Assembly (NCBI RefSeq): GCF_000165425.1
Contig: NW_001798974.1
Coordinates: 218,882 to 282,881 of the forward strand
Source: Paramecium tetraurelia
Lineage: Eukaryota > Ciliophora > Oligohymenophorea > Peniculida > Parameciidae
Direction of reading: 5' to 3'
Length of the DNA: 64,000 nucleotides
Positions 35,731 to 49,800 of this stretch are shown here, piece by piece. The position numbers and the translations under genes are program-made. A model generated the notes under the pieces. That model was not told the DNA's origin, searched no databases, and saw only the letters and a list, made by a program, of their open reading frames with translations. Each line of letters begins with the position of its first letter. Position 1 is the first letter of the stretch.

Positions 35731-36454
35731 TCATCTCCATTTAATAAATTGTTAATCGGATCTATTTTTCTTAAATATAGGCTTTAATCTGTTATCCTTG
35801 ATATAGAAATGAGAATGTCTTACCTTTTCTTGCATAATCGTAGAGTATTGGAAATGACCCTATAACTATTCTACACCTTGGATTCTGGCATAGGTGATTT
35901 CACAGATCTTTTAAATCTTATGGAAATTAATACTTTTTCTGAGTTAAAGAGCTTCCACTTTTTGCCCTGAAATTCTAAAAAAAACTTTGGTATAAATTTG
36001 GTATGCAAGAAATTAATGAATGCATAACCTACATTGCATTTATTCTAATATTGATTAAAAATTTACAGTAAAATCTATTGGAAGATAAAAAAAATCATAA
36101 GTGTCCTTATGATTAATGTCCATGTTCTCTAGCAACATTGGTTGGGTGTATTTGTTTGGGATATTGCGGATCATCAGAGTAGTTCTATCATCATCACAAA
36201 TCTTTATAGGGATAGACTCTTACTTTAGCCAGATCAATTTAGAATTGAGTGATCTACACCTGTGGCTCGTATTTTCTGTTGTTCTTTTACTGAAATTACT
36301 AGAATAATGTTGGCATGGTCTTATAAAAAATTTCTTCCTATTTCACTTCTTGAATCGATTAATTCAACTCTTAGATCTATTAAGATGTAGACAAAGTTTC
36401 AGGCAAAGTAGATGTGTTGGAACATATTGTGATTGATCTATTTTTCACCCACAT
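35731..36454 (-). CDS. Mei2-like RNA-binding protein (C-terminal RRM)
   Basis: Four introns (36202-36223, 36045-36066, 35908-35933, 35797-35823) give 208 residues. The RRM is of the Mei2 C-terminal type: [40 protein letters not shown], then [16 protein letters not shown] and a following [11 protein letters not shown], all hallmarks of that family. Fission-yeast Mei2 drives meiosis through RNA binding; plant and protist Mei2-like proteins are linked to developmental decisions. Ciliate sexual development would fit, but that is inference. Unlike Mei2 it is short and has a single RRM. The ATG is the first in frame; about 50 polar residues precede the RRM. Confidence 0.92.
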
Positions 36455-37501
36455 CTATGGGTTGTCATTAATATTTTTAGATAAACATTATTATTATTCA
36501 TTCTTTTATTTTTATTCCTGTTGTTCATTATTATGTTTAGGCCTAACAAATTACCCAAAGCACTTCGGATTTATTGTGAAGGGTTGTTGCATTATTTTAA
36601 AACAAATTTTATTTATATAAAGATTTTTAATGAACAACGCTTATTCTGTAGCAAATATAATTATTATAATTAATTTAAATTGATTCAACTGTTCTTGTTC
36701 ACATAAATTACATATTCAAGATTACTGATATCAAGAATTTATAGCAAAAATGGTTATCTATTATAAAACACACTCATAATTATATAAACAATTAATCCTT
36801 TTTATTAATGGTTTTATGGTAACAAAGAAGTTTGTTTTTGAATTATTGATCAGGTTGGTATATCAGTTATTAGAAAAAGGGACATAATTATCTGGTACTA
36901 ATAATATTTTAGAAGTTCATAAAATGAAAAATTTAATCATCAGCTAAATTATCATATATTCAATATTCAAATAATGAATATTATGTGAGAGGATTTCATA
37001 ATTTCTGAATGAATAAAATTAACAATAAATGAGATATGTAAATTATTATCCAAATCAAGAAATTATGACAAGGATTATTGTTTAATTATCAGATTAATAC
37101 TATTAAATAAAATATATTATTCTTAATATTTATGAAATTATTAACTATATTATTTTATCATATAATCAAATTCTCTTATTTTTTTTAAATTAAACTCAGC
37201 CCTGAAATTCATAACCTGTTTTGGTTCGAATTTGACGATAATCCTATTAAATTATAAAATAACTGTTTTTCAGCATTGTGCTTACTTACGTTTATTTGGT
37301 AATTTTGCTTCAAATGTTTTTATATAATCAAGAAATGATAATTCTTTAAAGAATAGAATTAAAATCTATAAAAATGTGTGTCAAAGAAATTTTATTAAAT
37401 AAGTGAGAGAATATTATAATCATCTTAAAATTCATAAGGTTTTGAGATGACTAACATTTTTTTTATATGGGTTTAATTTAAATTAACTTAAAAAGTCCAA
37501 A
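36455..37501. other. AT-rich gene-free stretch
   Basis: About 1.05 kb, homopolymer-rich, with no supported coding sequence on either strand. Confidence 0.5.
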
Positions 37502-37858
37502 TCAATTTTATGCATGATTTGGTTGCATAGTTTCTTCCAATTCTCTAAGTTATTGTCTTGCTACATTTATCATGAATTCAAGTTTAGATGCGTACTAAAC
37601 TAAATCCACAATTTCTTTCTGCTTGCTGTTTTTAGCTGATTTCCTATCATAAATGTCTTCCTATTCCCATCCATCACATTCATTTGATGATTCCTCAGGT
37701 GATTATATTTTATATTTCTTTTTCTATCTCAACTTTTGACAAAGACATCCTCTCTCCTTTTGTATACTCTTTTTCAATATTCCTGATATTTTCACTTGGT
37801 TTTCAGTTGATTTTTAGTCATCGATGAAATTGATGTTATTACAATCTAAGTCAGCCAT
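37502..37858 (-). CDS. Small basic/coiled-coil protein, unrecognised
   Basis: Single exon, 118 residues. N-terminal acidic stretch (MADLDCNNINFIDDQ), a central Lys/Arg-rich patch around CLCQKLRQKKKYK, an acidic segment, and a helical C-terminal part (VDLVQYASKLEFMINVARQQ). Base composition is richer in G and C than the flanks, which supports coding. No family recognised. Confidence 0.6.
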
Positions 37859-39699
37859 TTTAGTATATAATTTAATATAAATAATCTCAAAAACGACAAT
37901 TGGATTTTATTTCTATTATCCTTTTACTATCCGTTTTATAAATTCAGAGGCAATCAATAGTTTGAACTATTATAGTAAATAATCAAATACTGCTCACTTT
38001 GTTAAGACTCAAATATTATAATTACGAACTATTTCAATATAATTATTTCTTTTTACAATATAATATATTTACTAAAGAATATAAATATTATATTGTTAGT
38101 TCTCATAAAGGGAGATCATTAGTTGATCAAATCATTTTCTTTATTTCATTAAGAACTTGTTTTGGCCTTCCTACATTTCTTGTAATTTTTACTACTACTA
38201 TAAGTCCATTAATTCTATTCAATATATATTATATACTTTAATAAAAAGCTAAACCATTTGAGTAGGCATCAAATTTAACTGAATTTTAATTCTTTTTAGT
38301 AAACCCTTAATCAAATATTGAGATATCTTATTTGTCTAAATTTAATAAGAATAAATACTAGAAAATAATAATTGCGGTTATCTTAAACCTGTTTGTTGCA
38401 TTAGTCCTAGATTTTATTTATGATAATTTTTACTTTAATTTGATTACTGTGATAGACTAATAGATTGATCTAAATAATTGCTTTAATAATTCTATTGTGA
38501 TATACTGATATCAGAAGATGAAGTCTGATAATAAGAAGACTATTGACTTGGGAGTAATGAACTTTGTGAGTACTAATTAATAGTAACAATTAATGTAGTC
38601 AATAGATATGAGAAGTTCTCAATCTTTTTATCATCAATATCTCGAATTTTGTAAATTTCCTTAAATTTGCTTAATATGTCGATATACTTGCCATAATAAG
38701 GAGTTCTGATTGATTAAATAATCATTTTAGGTCATAAATTTAGCAATTGTTTGTTAAAACACTTGTTATTGAGCTTTAACCCTCAGGATTTCATTATGAA
38801 ATTATTGATAGTCATTTTTTAATTTGGACATGCTCAGTTATGAATTATTGGCTAATATCAATTAATTTTATATTAACTTTAATTTTAGTTATTTTCTTCC
38901 AACTGTTCTTGTTATTCTATAGATTTTCTTTTTATTTCACACAATAAATGTCTATATTATAAATGGAGAGTAAAAATACTTCTTTTCTTTTTAAAAAAAA
39001 TTGTGTCTAAATACATGTTTTCCAAGTTCATTTTTAATCTTATGAAAATCATATATGTTCAATTATCTAATAAACGAAGTATAATTATTGTGCTTAAAAT
39101 ACTTGGGTAGTATCTAAAGTATTAGATTAATATAGAGATACTTTCTTAGCAAACTCATAAGGTTTTTTTATAATAAAAGCTTAGCCTTCTTCGTTCCATT
39201 AAATGATATCAGAATAATTGGAATTCTATATATTAGAGCAACATTGTACCTCTAAGATATCATAGGTTTTAGTTAAGAAGGAAGGAATGGATGACTATTA
39301 TTGGAGAATCAAGTTTTCCTTTGAATTATCCATAAAATATTTAAAAATGACATTCCTAGAATAATCTAAATTGATATTATAGTTATATTATAAACATATG
39401 ATTAATTACATAAAGATCTTAAATAAATTAAATGTTTCCATGTATTTCATATAATCACATTAATAGGCAATCTAGTGATAACTCTGCTACGATAATCGTT
39501 AACTTTATAACCAGAATATTTTCAGTTGATCAATTAAATAATGATGGTAGAATGAATAATTTAATGAGGATAATCAAAATAGGAAGGAAAGGAAATTCCC
39601 TTGAATTACTGGAATACCCAGCTATCCGCACTTTTCAGTTGACTAGATCACTTAGATTGGTTCCGTATTTACACTACTTTTCTTGAATTCAAATCATCT
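37859..39699. other. Gene-poor stretch with degenerate membrane-protein-like frames
   Basis: A + frame from about 37960 to TGA near 38505 encodes hydrophobic segments (RTCFGLPTFLVIFTTTISPL), and the same frame continues with further TGAs to about 38965. An 84-codon frame lies at 39432-39686. No starts, introns or family can be supported; possibly a decayed membrane-protein gene. Confidence 0.3.
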
Positions 39700-39914
39700 T
39701 CAATTTGACGACATTTATAACTTTGCTTCCTTCATTTCGTGTCCTTTAAAATTTATTCTAAGGCCCTTCTGTTATACTTCTTGAAACAATTTATGTATCT
39801 ATCCAATAGTAATTTAAAATATGTAACCTGATTTGAATTTGCTAGCACCAAAATGAAATGGAGTTTTTGTAATTTCTTTCTGCTTTCTTGCTTTATCAAA
39901 GTTACATTGGGATT
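39700..39914 (-). pseudogene. Possible 3' fragment of a gene
   Basis: A minus frame bounded by in-frame TGA at 39915-39917 and TGA 39702-39700 encodes about 70 residues with coding-like composition (TPFHFGASKFKSGYIF, then HKLFQEVQQKGLRINFKG). There is no ATG near its start and no intron was found to connect it upstream. Either a truncated relic or the last exon of a gene I cannot complete. Confidence 0.3.
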
Positions 39915-40083
39915 CTCAAAATAATGAATTTATTATTATATAAATATTAGTCATTTATATATTATAATTCATGTGTTCTTCATCTATATTTTATATTTTT
40001 AATTTTAATCTTTTTCTAACTTTTTCATATCAAATCTTATCTCAATCCATTGACATATATAATTAAATAATTAAATTATTTAG

Positions 40084-41099
40084 ATGAGCTCTAATTCTCA
40101 AAAATTATAAAAGCAAAATAGCTAATCTGATAATGAAATCGATGCACATCAGAACAAGGCTATAAAACAAGACTGTGTATAGATTTAAGCTAAGTATTTT
40201 TATATTAAATTTGATACAGATCAAAAAATATACAAAAGAAAAATCCAGAATAAATTAGAGCAAAATAAGTTCAAATTGATTAGATTTCTCAATTCAAATT
40301 TGATAGTTCATTGTATTATAAGATGAATTTAAGAGAATAGACCATTTACGATTTTGATTTTCTAAAAATAGATAAAGATCTATTGTCTAATTAGACTTAA
40401 ATTCTAGTATATATTGTGAATTATTATAGATTGAGGATAAGAAATCGAAAAAAAAGTTTCTTATAAAGCCAATCCAAACTGAAAGTGAAATAATTCAAGT
40501 AAATAGATAAAATATATTAGAAATTATTTTAATTAAATTCTAAATTTATCTTAACACCTCAAAACATTTTCAGTCATCATGTCCAGACACAAAAAATTGA
40601 TAATCTTGCAAAGGAAATAAGTAATTGATTTAAGTTGAATCAAGAAATAATTCATTTAAAGTTTCAACTACTTTTGTTTTAATATTGCAGCAAATCGATT
40701 CTGCATTTTTCTCATGAATTGTCAAATGCAAAACTAAAAATAATACTTGGCGATTTATTATAAGCATTGATGTCAGCAAAGGAGAATTAACTCGTATTAG
40801 ATGAAATAACTTTGGACTCCATCTTGTATTGCGAGGAAAATAATAATTTCAAGCTCAATGACTACGCCAACGCAACAATTGGTGATAACTAAAGTAATGT
40901 AACCGATTTAGGAATGTGTTTCGCTCAACTCATTCAATAAAAGAATTCAAGGCGGAGATATTAAAATTTATAAATCAATTTAAATGAATGGAAATTGAAT
41001 AATAAAGATGACCCATTTACAAGTATTACCTTACAAATGATCATGAATGAAAAATCACTTGATGAAATCAATTATTAATTGTAATTAATAGATTGTTGA
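40084..41099 (+). CDS. Degenerate protein-kinase-like protein (putative pseudokinase)
   Basis: Four introns (40194-40219, 40407-40429, 40499-40520, 40621-40644) give 306 residues, and the frame closes. After a ~75-residue polar N-terminus comes a kinase-like N-lobe (YYKMNLREN...IYDFDFLKIDKDLL...KKKFLIKPI, the last Lys perhaps the beta-3 lysine), then a C-lobe-like helix (GDLLQALMSAKENQLVLDEI). The places where HRD and DFG belong read LVLDEITLDSILY and FKLNDYANA, so the catalytic Asp residues and Mg loop are missing; no glycine loop is visible. VTDLGMCFAQLI resembles the alphaF region of kinases. If this fold assignment is right, the protein cannot phosphorylate. The kinase link is inferred from pattern only. 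Confidence 0.65.
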
Positions 41100-41316
41100 A
41101 ATTCATATTTTTATAATAATATAAAATGATTAAAATTATTCTTGGAAATCATCTCGTCAATTTATTCTTTCTCATTTTCAGACTTTAAGAAAAAGAAATA
41201 ATTAAATACTGACTATTTTTAATAATATCTATATAGAAATCTAATCTTATATAAACATTAAATTATTAATAAAATTATATAAGATATAGCAATTTATTTA
41301 GACTACGAGAATAAAC

Positions 41317-44300
41317 TCATTTTAATTTCTTTAATAATGTTAATGTATGTGGTTCTGTCAATGTTTCTATAGGTAGATTTGTTAATACTAATCTTAGCAA
41401 AATTAATCTTTAATTTGTGGAGTACATCCAAATTCCAAAGACCATAATATAAATAACTATTAAAGATATCCCTGCTGCCAAGTAATATGAATAAATCACG
41501 TCTAAATCCTCTGCCATTACATTCTTTAAGATTATCATAATGTTATCTATAAACAAGTTAGTACCATCAGTTGTATCTAAAAAGTGCTCAAAAATTGCAT
41601 TATTGAATTCTTTAGTATTTAATTGCTCTAATACAATATCGAGCTCATCTCTGTAATCTTTGTTCTCGATCTCATAAATGAATTGCTGTTTAAACAATGT
41701 ATCAATACGACTCACTACTCCTTGAATACCAGAACTTAGGAATTCCCGATTGTCATCATCTGGATTTGGTGTTCCATATTTAGCATCAAAAGAACTAGCA
41801 TCTTATTCACAAAAAGGAATGAGATCAGCCAATAGGATACAAAAATCTTCAGAATACAAGTTAAATAGAACAGCTTCATCATCTCCATTTATTCTATTCG
41901 ATTCTAAAATGAATTCATAGATATTTGTTAAATTTTCAAAATAGGAGTCATAATATTCCAAAAAGATAGTCATAATTTCTGCAGCACCTTGAAAACTCTA
42001 AATCTACGCATCGGTATAATATTTCTTTTCTATCAGTTTATTATATAAAATTTGTTAAGATTTGATTACTAAAGCACAGCTTATTGTAATATCTTATTAA
42101 GAGGTAAATCTAATAAAACTTAAAGTCAATTATTAGGTAGGATATAAATCACTCGCTTGGGAATTGTACAAAAAATAACCTCCAATTATAAATCCAAGAA
42201 TAATTAAGAAAGTAATTGTTATAATGAAGACCTCTTTTATAATTGATATTCCAGAATTAGTGATTCTAGAATTTAATACAACATTCTGATTTTTTCTAAT
42301 TTTTTTCTACCCTTCATCATTATTTATATCTGACTTCTATGGATTTTTATTCGACAATTACAATTAATACTCCTTCAATATCCTAGATTAAGTATAAACA
42401 GATTCTAAACCCAACTAATTTAAAGATGAATATAATAATTTGTAATAGTTTTGCTATTTCCAACTTTACTTCCCTATAAATGTTTACAAAGTTTCATTTA
42501 CATAAGAGAATCTGATAATTTGCTCTTAGGCTTAATTCTCCTACAACCTTCCAGCTAAAAGTATGATAGCTTGACAATATTTTTCAAGTTGATTCCAATA
42601 ATAAATTTAACCAAACATTACCAAACTTAGCACTATTATCTCAATACTAATTTGTAATTAGTATTCAGTTAGCTTTGACTACTATAAATCAAAGAATAAT
42701 ATATTCAATGAATCCAGCAGTTCAACATTCATGTAATTCACATTCTTTAAGTTATATCTTAATGTCAATAGATTATCTAGATAGTTTTGGTCAATCAAGT
42801 CTTCCAAATCATCAAAACTATGATATTGAGCCTAAAATAATAAATCTGCAATATTTGATATAAAATTGATAAAATAAGTGTATGTGACTACTTCATTATC
42901 TTGATATAAGAAATCTAAATTAATTTTACTTAACATTCCTTCATACTCAATCCCAATAAATGTATCATACATGCTCCTTAAACTTCCAAGCATTGTGTCT
43001 GCAAGTACTTGGATCTCTTCTAATGTTTAAATAACTATGTATTCACTGCTATTTATTATATCCAATGAATTGAAGACTAGACTCCATATATAACAAAAAG
43101 TCTTAAAGAAATATCTGTTAAATAATAAAGGAGCTTGAATATTAATTAGAGTCTGTAATAATTCATCATGATATGAACTCACATTTATTAAATGGATTAT
43201 GATATATATTGCAATTATCAGGACAATCAAAATATTGATTGCTAACAATGCCTATAAACTTTGAGTTAAATCCCTCTTTGATTGAAATTTCTTAATCACT
43301 TGAATTGCAGATATTCCAGACGTACCAGAAGTATTACTTGATCTTGATTTCTTTGCACTCACTTCAAAATCATTTTTCTTTTATTACAACTAGTTTTCTT
43401 ATAATTGTTATAAAAGATTATGACTATTCTCTTTCTTATTATTGCTACTTATTCCTTTTACTTGTGATGATTCTGGAACATCAATATCATTTATAATAGG
43501 ATCTCCATTTCCATATTCAAGTTGGTTTTATAATTCCGTAAAGTCCTTTTCAATTAATCCCTGTAATTATTACTACTTAGAGGAAGGACTGACAAATTAA
43601 ATTCTTTGGGAAATAGGTGCATAACTCATGCTATCTCTTGCAGATTCAATGGCAATCAATTGCCCTTCATAATTAGATAATTCTGGCAGTCTACTCCCAT
43701 ACTTTTTGATCAATAATGAAACCTCATTAATCTTTGAAACATCTGGACGTATCTCCTCTACAGCTACAGACGGTGCTTCCAATCCATTTTCACTTGGTTG
43801 AATATAAGACTAACTGTTTTCCATATTGGCTAATACGTATATTATTGAAATTACTTTATTAGTTGTAATTTGTTGAAAACGCATTGTTTGAATATTAATT
43901 GTTTGCAATTGATTCGTTTGTTTTATTATCATCAGTTTTTCTAATGTCTAAAATTTCTAATATAAAATAAGCCTTTCTTTAATCCTTTTTTCCCATTATT
44001 CTAAATTACAATTGAACTTTACTAATAAAACTTTATTTCTACTTTTCCTAAAAATACATTATTATTAATTACCTCAAACCTTTTTATATTATCAACCATT
44101 TAAGTTTAAACAACAACATTAAATAATGGTAATTAATGTAGATATTAAATGCTTTTCATTGAATTCTACATTTCATAATTTTCCATAAGTTATAATTGGA
44201 CGAGTCTTGTTTTATTCAAATCTAATGATGTTTGACTAGTCCTTGATTTTTATATACTTTAGGATTTTTCATAATTTTGTGTTGAAAATTGTTTCAATGA

Positions 44301-46754
44301 TTGCTATAATTTGTATCCATCCTCTAGTATATCCTTTTAATTGAAGAATTTCCAAATTTTACAATAATTATCAGGTGATCCATATTATAAATCATTTTTC
44401 AATTTATTCCTTAAATCAATGAGCAAATCAAAAATATTGGGAAATAACATGCAAATACTTATTTGATAAATCATATCAGAAGTGAATTTGGTAATCGATT
44501 GTTAGAATTAGAAGAACGTCTCATAAAAATTTTAAGTGCATCCAATCAGATAACCATCCTCTCCAAACAAAACAAAATCTGATGAATGTTTAACCTTTGA
44601 CATGCAACCCATCAGTATATAATCATCTAAAAGTGAAAAATCATTATCAATTTTTAATTATTATGGTACTAAAAATCCTTCTCTAGAAATTCCGAATACT
44701 AACTTATAGTCATCAAAAAATATAGATTTCGCCGACTACAAATAATCCTAAAGTAATCTATCGTGTTTTTCTGCAAAAAATGATGGCATCAAAGCACTTA
44801 TATTATCTATTTATTAAAATTCTTATTCTTCAAAATCAAAATATTTGGCCAATAACCTTTTATCTGAATTCACTATTTTCCCTCTATTTCTAACCATACT
44901 AATTTAAACTAATGCTGCTCTCTCTTCAACTAACAGAATATTTGTTATTAGATCATCCTATTGTGTATGTTCAATATTAAATATTTCTGCAATTACTTAT
45001 TCACATATTTAAGTACTATAATAATCATTCATTATTGCACTGAAAAACATAGATATGAATTTGATAGTTTATACGTTATAAATCTAAGATAGTTTATCCA
45101 AATTATGAAAATCAAATTTACAAAATCTTTAAAGTTCTTCATGCAAGATTTAAATTTTTGCACTTTAGGAGATAGCCATTCTCTCAATATCATAAATACT
45201 ATTAAATCCTTTTATCTGATTGGTCCAAAAACTAATTTTTTCCAAAATTATCTCCTTTACCTTTGGTATAAATGATTCTTAGAATTTCAAAGTTTCATGT
45301 ATCGATTAAATGCTTAATTATTTTTCTTATTATTATTATTATTACTAAATACTATTCAATTTAATTAGATTCTGCTATTTTCTGACTAATTATTGAAGAA
45401 ATTGACTCATTTGATATTTGACTACCATAAAAAAGTATGATTGCTAGTTAGTTAGAGTTTCATACTTTTTTAATTCTACATATGCCAACAATGGTCGATT
45501 GATGTATTCAGCTACATAATTAATAAAGAATAACTCAAGTTCTTCATACATAGTTTTAGTATCGCTTTTTGCTTTTTCAAGTTCAGTTTGCAACATACAA
45601 TAAATAGTTTAATTTGTCAACTGAATATGATTATCATTTTTTCTATGTTTCTTATTCCAATTTTTAGCACAATTAACTTTATGAGCTTTGTAGTAGAAAT
45701 ACAAAGAGAAGAACTGCTATTAATAGATTAGTTTATTCATTGCAACGCATTATAAAAACAGTTCTTATGCTAATGAAATACAAGAAAAACAATTGATATC
45801 TAAATCGTAGGCTTAAATGGATTTCCTCTCATGAAACACTTCTCCTAAATAATACGAAAATAAAGCAGTAAATAAAAGTAAATATAATATGTCTTCTTAA
45901 GCAATTATTTTGCCATCTGTAAAGACGGAGAAACTGATTATGATGTTGATAAATTCAGCAACCAAGCTTAATTTAAAATGAGTTTCATTCATAAATGGTA
46001 AATAGGGTTTAAAGATTAGGCTTTCAATAATTTTAAATATTAAAGAAAGATGTATTATTGCAATTTGAGCATATTAAACAGTGTCTTAATTGTCAACAAA
46101 ATAAAATACAGCCATAATTACCTGCAAAACATAATGTAAGGGTTGAAAGCCATTAAACTTTGATTGGATGTAGTTGCTTGGAATGAATGTGTAAGCTCTT
46201 AAGAAATATTAGGAAAAGAATATAATGATTGTGAATAAAATTAAAGTTAAAAAGTTAATGATACTCTGTATTCCAAGAAGTGTATTTTAAAAATTAAGAG
46301 TTTCTGGACCATTTAAGATTTGCGACACTAATAAAAATAAAATGGGTAATTGAAATACTGTTCCTGTGATTTGTAAGAAATAGAAGATGGATTTTCTTAT
46401 TGATTGATGTTCAATAATGCTTCGATTATCGTAAATTCCAAATAATAGCAAAGTGAATATGATTAGAATAATGACAATGAGTAACAGAATAGTAATTATG
46501 AATGCAGTCATTCTGAAATCAATTTAGGAGTCTGCAAAAATTGGTATGATTAATTAAGATTGAGCTATCATTTGAAATAGTTTGAAATGACCATCACTAT
46601 AATCCCATAAATTCCATCCATGCATTGGCAATAACAAAGCGATATATTAGGAATACATAACAAATATCGATAATTTTAACCAGAAATGAGTTGGTTATGT
46701 AGTATGCTTAATGTGAGCCAAACATGATAGCTAATCAACAATTATAAATTTCAT
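41317..46754 (-). CDS. Very large multi-transmembrane protein with central PAS-like/coiled region (ciliate-type)
   Basis: Only two introns (44048-44072 and 43830-43854, both 25 nt) join a 1795-residue frame. The N-terminal ~430 residues carry about ten membrane segments; a long helical, Gln-rich cytosolic region follows, including a six-Gln run encoded by TAG/TAA near 45330. Around 44100-44800 lies a PAS-like stretch (FVLFGEDGYLIGC...). The C-terminal 600 residues have four further membrane segments (INILIVLIIAIYIIIHLI near 43230; others near 42630, 42220 and 41440) separated by two extracytoplasmic loops. Large ciliate families of this shape (often labelled TmcB-like or PAS-domain proteins) have no known function. 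The splitting TGA in one frame near 44125 lies out of the coding frame once both introns are removed. Confidence 0.8.
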
Positions 46755-46825
46755 ATTGCCGCTTTTAAATATTTTTATAAAATAATCATCAAATTATATT
46801 CATTAGAATCAATATTATTAATTAA

Positions 46826-49800
46826 TCATTTTTTCGGTAACCAAGACATATCTTTTTGTTGAATTTTCTTAGCAATTTCTCTCTCCAAATAATTTAATTC
46901 CCTCTTTTATTGTAAACAAATCAAGAAAAACAAATAAGAAGATAATTTATGTTCTTTTTCAATATGCTCCTGCCAACTAATATTTCTAAGATTAAATAAA
47001 TTGATTACTTTTCTCTGCATTAATCATAGGATATCCCACAAATTTTACAAGACTTGCTCTTTTGATTTTTTGACAATGAGTTGCTATGAGAGTATTACCC
47101 ACTAATTATACTGATGATGAGGGCGAAACACAATATGAATATGAGCATAAACAATGTAACAACAAATATGTAATTACCCCAATCATGAGTTTCATCTTCA
47201 GAATTAAAGGAATTTTGTAGTCTGAATCCATTCCCAAAGAACTTCCAGAATTTAGATATGAATGAAAATCGAGCAGTATCTTCTTCATGAAATACTTCAG
47301 CATCTTCAACTACAAATGCTAGAAATGAATAACAATGGATCACAATCAAAGTCAGATACAGTATGAGTAGAATCTTCCAAAAGTTAACAAGTACTGATGA
47401 TAACACTTTTCTTAAACTCTAAAATGATAAATAATAAATCAATTACATTCACTCTTGATACTATATCAAATAATAGTAATGAAATGAATGGTGAAGCAAG
47501 AAAAGACAAAGCGGCTAAGATCAAATAAGTTAAATGATACAGAAAAGTAACATTTGAGATTTAAGCTAGTATTCTATTTTAATTTAGATATTGATGCATC
47601 TTCATTTTACGTTTCAGATTCGTTTTCTTTTGTTTTTGAGGATCCGGATAAATCTAATTTAGACTTTCTGTCCCTTTCAACCCTAAGTTCACATCTTCCT
47701 AGTTTTGATCTCTATAATAATCAACTCTAAATGCTATATATGGTTATTGATTTATAATTTCAATCATTAGTACGAAAGCAGATGACAATATCAAAATGAT
47801 TGTTAAAACGATAACAATAATTTCGATTGTTTGACTCTTAAAAAAGAAACTGTTTACCTTTCGTTATAAATCACCCAGATAACATAAATTTAGTGTAAGC
47901 ACTATCAAGTAATTTAATATCTTCAGCAAATGAATGTTGATTGAAAACCAATTCAATTTTGGATACTTCGAAATATTTTAACGAAATGCTACTTCTTTTT
48001 AGAAATACTCAGACATAGTTTTTAACTATTCATACCTGCCTCTCTTCATTCTTAACATCTTAGCCTTTTTGGTAGTTTGTTGTAATAAAAAGAAGGATTG
48101 AAAAGGTAGAATAAAATATAATAACTTATTCTCATCATGTTGGCTGATTTATATTTATCCTACATACTTACTAAAAAAGTTAATAGCCTCAGCCATCTTC
48201 ATACACATATTTTTCTTAATGATGTCTCTTTGATTATTATATTAAGCACCCTCTAACCAATTTATTGCAATCACTTCTAATTTCTATTCAATTTTGCTCT
48301 CCCTTTTTTCTGCAGGGTCTATAACCTGATCTTGTTCATCAAACTTTTTGAATGGTATTGCTTCATCTAAGGACTACTTAACAAACTATTTTTTATTTGT
48401 TATTTTGTAAATGCTTTCTTTAAACTTGCTTTTCGGACTTGAATTATCACCAAACATTGTATACTGTTTATTTACCAAGGGGGGAGTCTTCAAAGGCGTC
48501 GATTTCTTTTTCACATTTATTTTTTGTTGTGTCCTTAAGTCTTTTATATCTAGAGAAGCAATTATAGAATCATTTGAATTCAAATATTCCTTCAATAACT
48601 CCACTCGTTTTTAATTGAACTCTTGTTATTTCACAAAATTCTTCATACTAATGAAAATTCTTAGAAAATTTAAATTTTGCTTTTAGTTTAATGACAATTC
48701 ATTAGGTTAATCTCCAATTACTCTATCCCGCAACGTCTACCAATAGTCCTTCTTCTTATCAAAATTTCCTATACTTTCAATGTTTTCACTCAAAATGTTA
48801 AATAAAATAATTAAGTCAAAGCAAATTCCTAATACTTCAACCTCTCCAACAGCAATGAAGTTTGATTAGCATTTTAAGTTTGTGCAATTAATATTATCTA
48901 CATGATTGCATTTCTATCCTTACATAACAATATTCAGTCTTGGAGCAAATTATTCATATATCTTTAATAGTTTCTCAAATAGCATTTAAAAATTTAAGTC
49001 TGTATAACTATAATGTACCTCTAATTTGACTTACAATAGTAATTAAATAGCTGATTTAAATAATACTCTAAAAGTATTATCTTATAAGTTATCTGCTAGA
49101 ATATCATATTTTTATGTTGTTATAATAAATTAGATGATTGAAATTAATGGTTTATGGCTAAAAACTAGATATTAATTTTGTGGATTTCCTTCACAAAAGT
49201 TATTTAAGCATTTTAGACACTCAGAATATAATGTAAGTATGTCCAGCTCAGTACATATATGTGTTAATTATGATCTATTGATATAATTATAAAAATTGGA
49301 TGTAAAATATAATACCTCCTCTATTAAAACTTATTGATTATTAGAGTCGCAAAACTAGCAACATCTATCAATATATAAGATTAATTTTCCAATAAATCTT
49401 AAGATTGAAATTATAATCTTAAAAAATTGGCCAAGTAAATAATTTCTTTCGTTTTAAATATCCACTCTACTAATAAAAAATCCTTATTGATTTGACTTAG
49501 TAACCTGTTTTGAATGTTGCTCCAAACTTAACAATCTATCAACTTGATTAAATGCTCTTGAAATGAATTTATGAAATGATAAACAACTTTCATTCGAGAA
49601 CATATTTCCCAACTATCCTTCATCCATTTTTTATATTTATTCAAATATTGATAAAGTTAATTGAACTTTTTTAATACAATGTAAAGCATATTCATTATCA
49701 TTTTCCTCTAAATATATCATAAGAAATGGAATTTATTTTAATGCAAAATGAATCAGCTTTTCTTTCTCAATAATGCTCTACTCTTTTTACAATATTTCAT

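Noticed and set aside
43824..43824. ATG that could start a separate 835-residue gene
   Set aside because: Two 25-nt introns join the upstream frame to it exactly, and the upstream half has no other stop, so one gene is the simpler reading.
45300..45360. TAA/TTA trinucleotide repeat as a microsatellite or regulatory repeat
   Set aside because: It lies in coding sequence and simply encodes a short Gln run on the minus strand.
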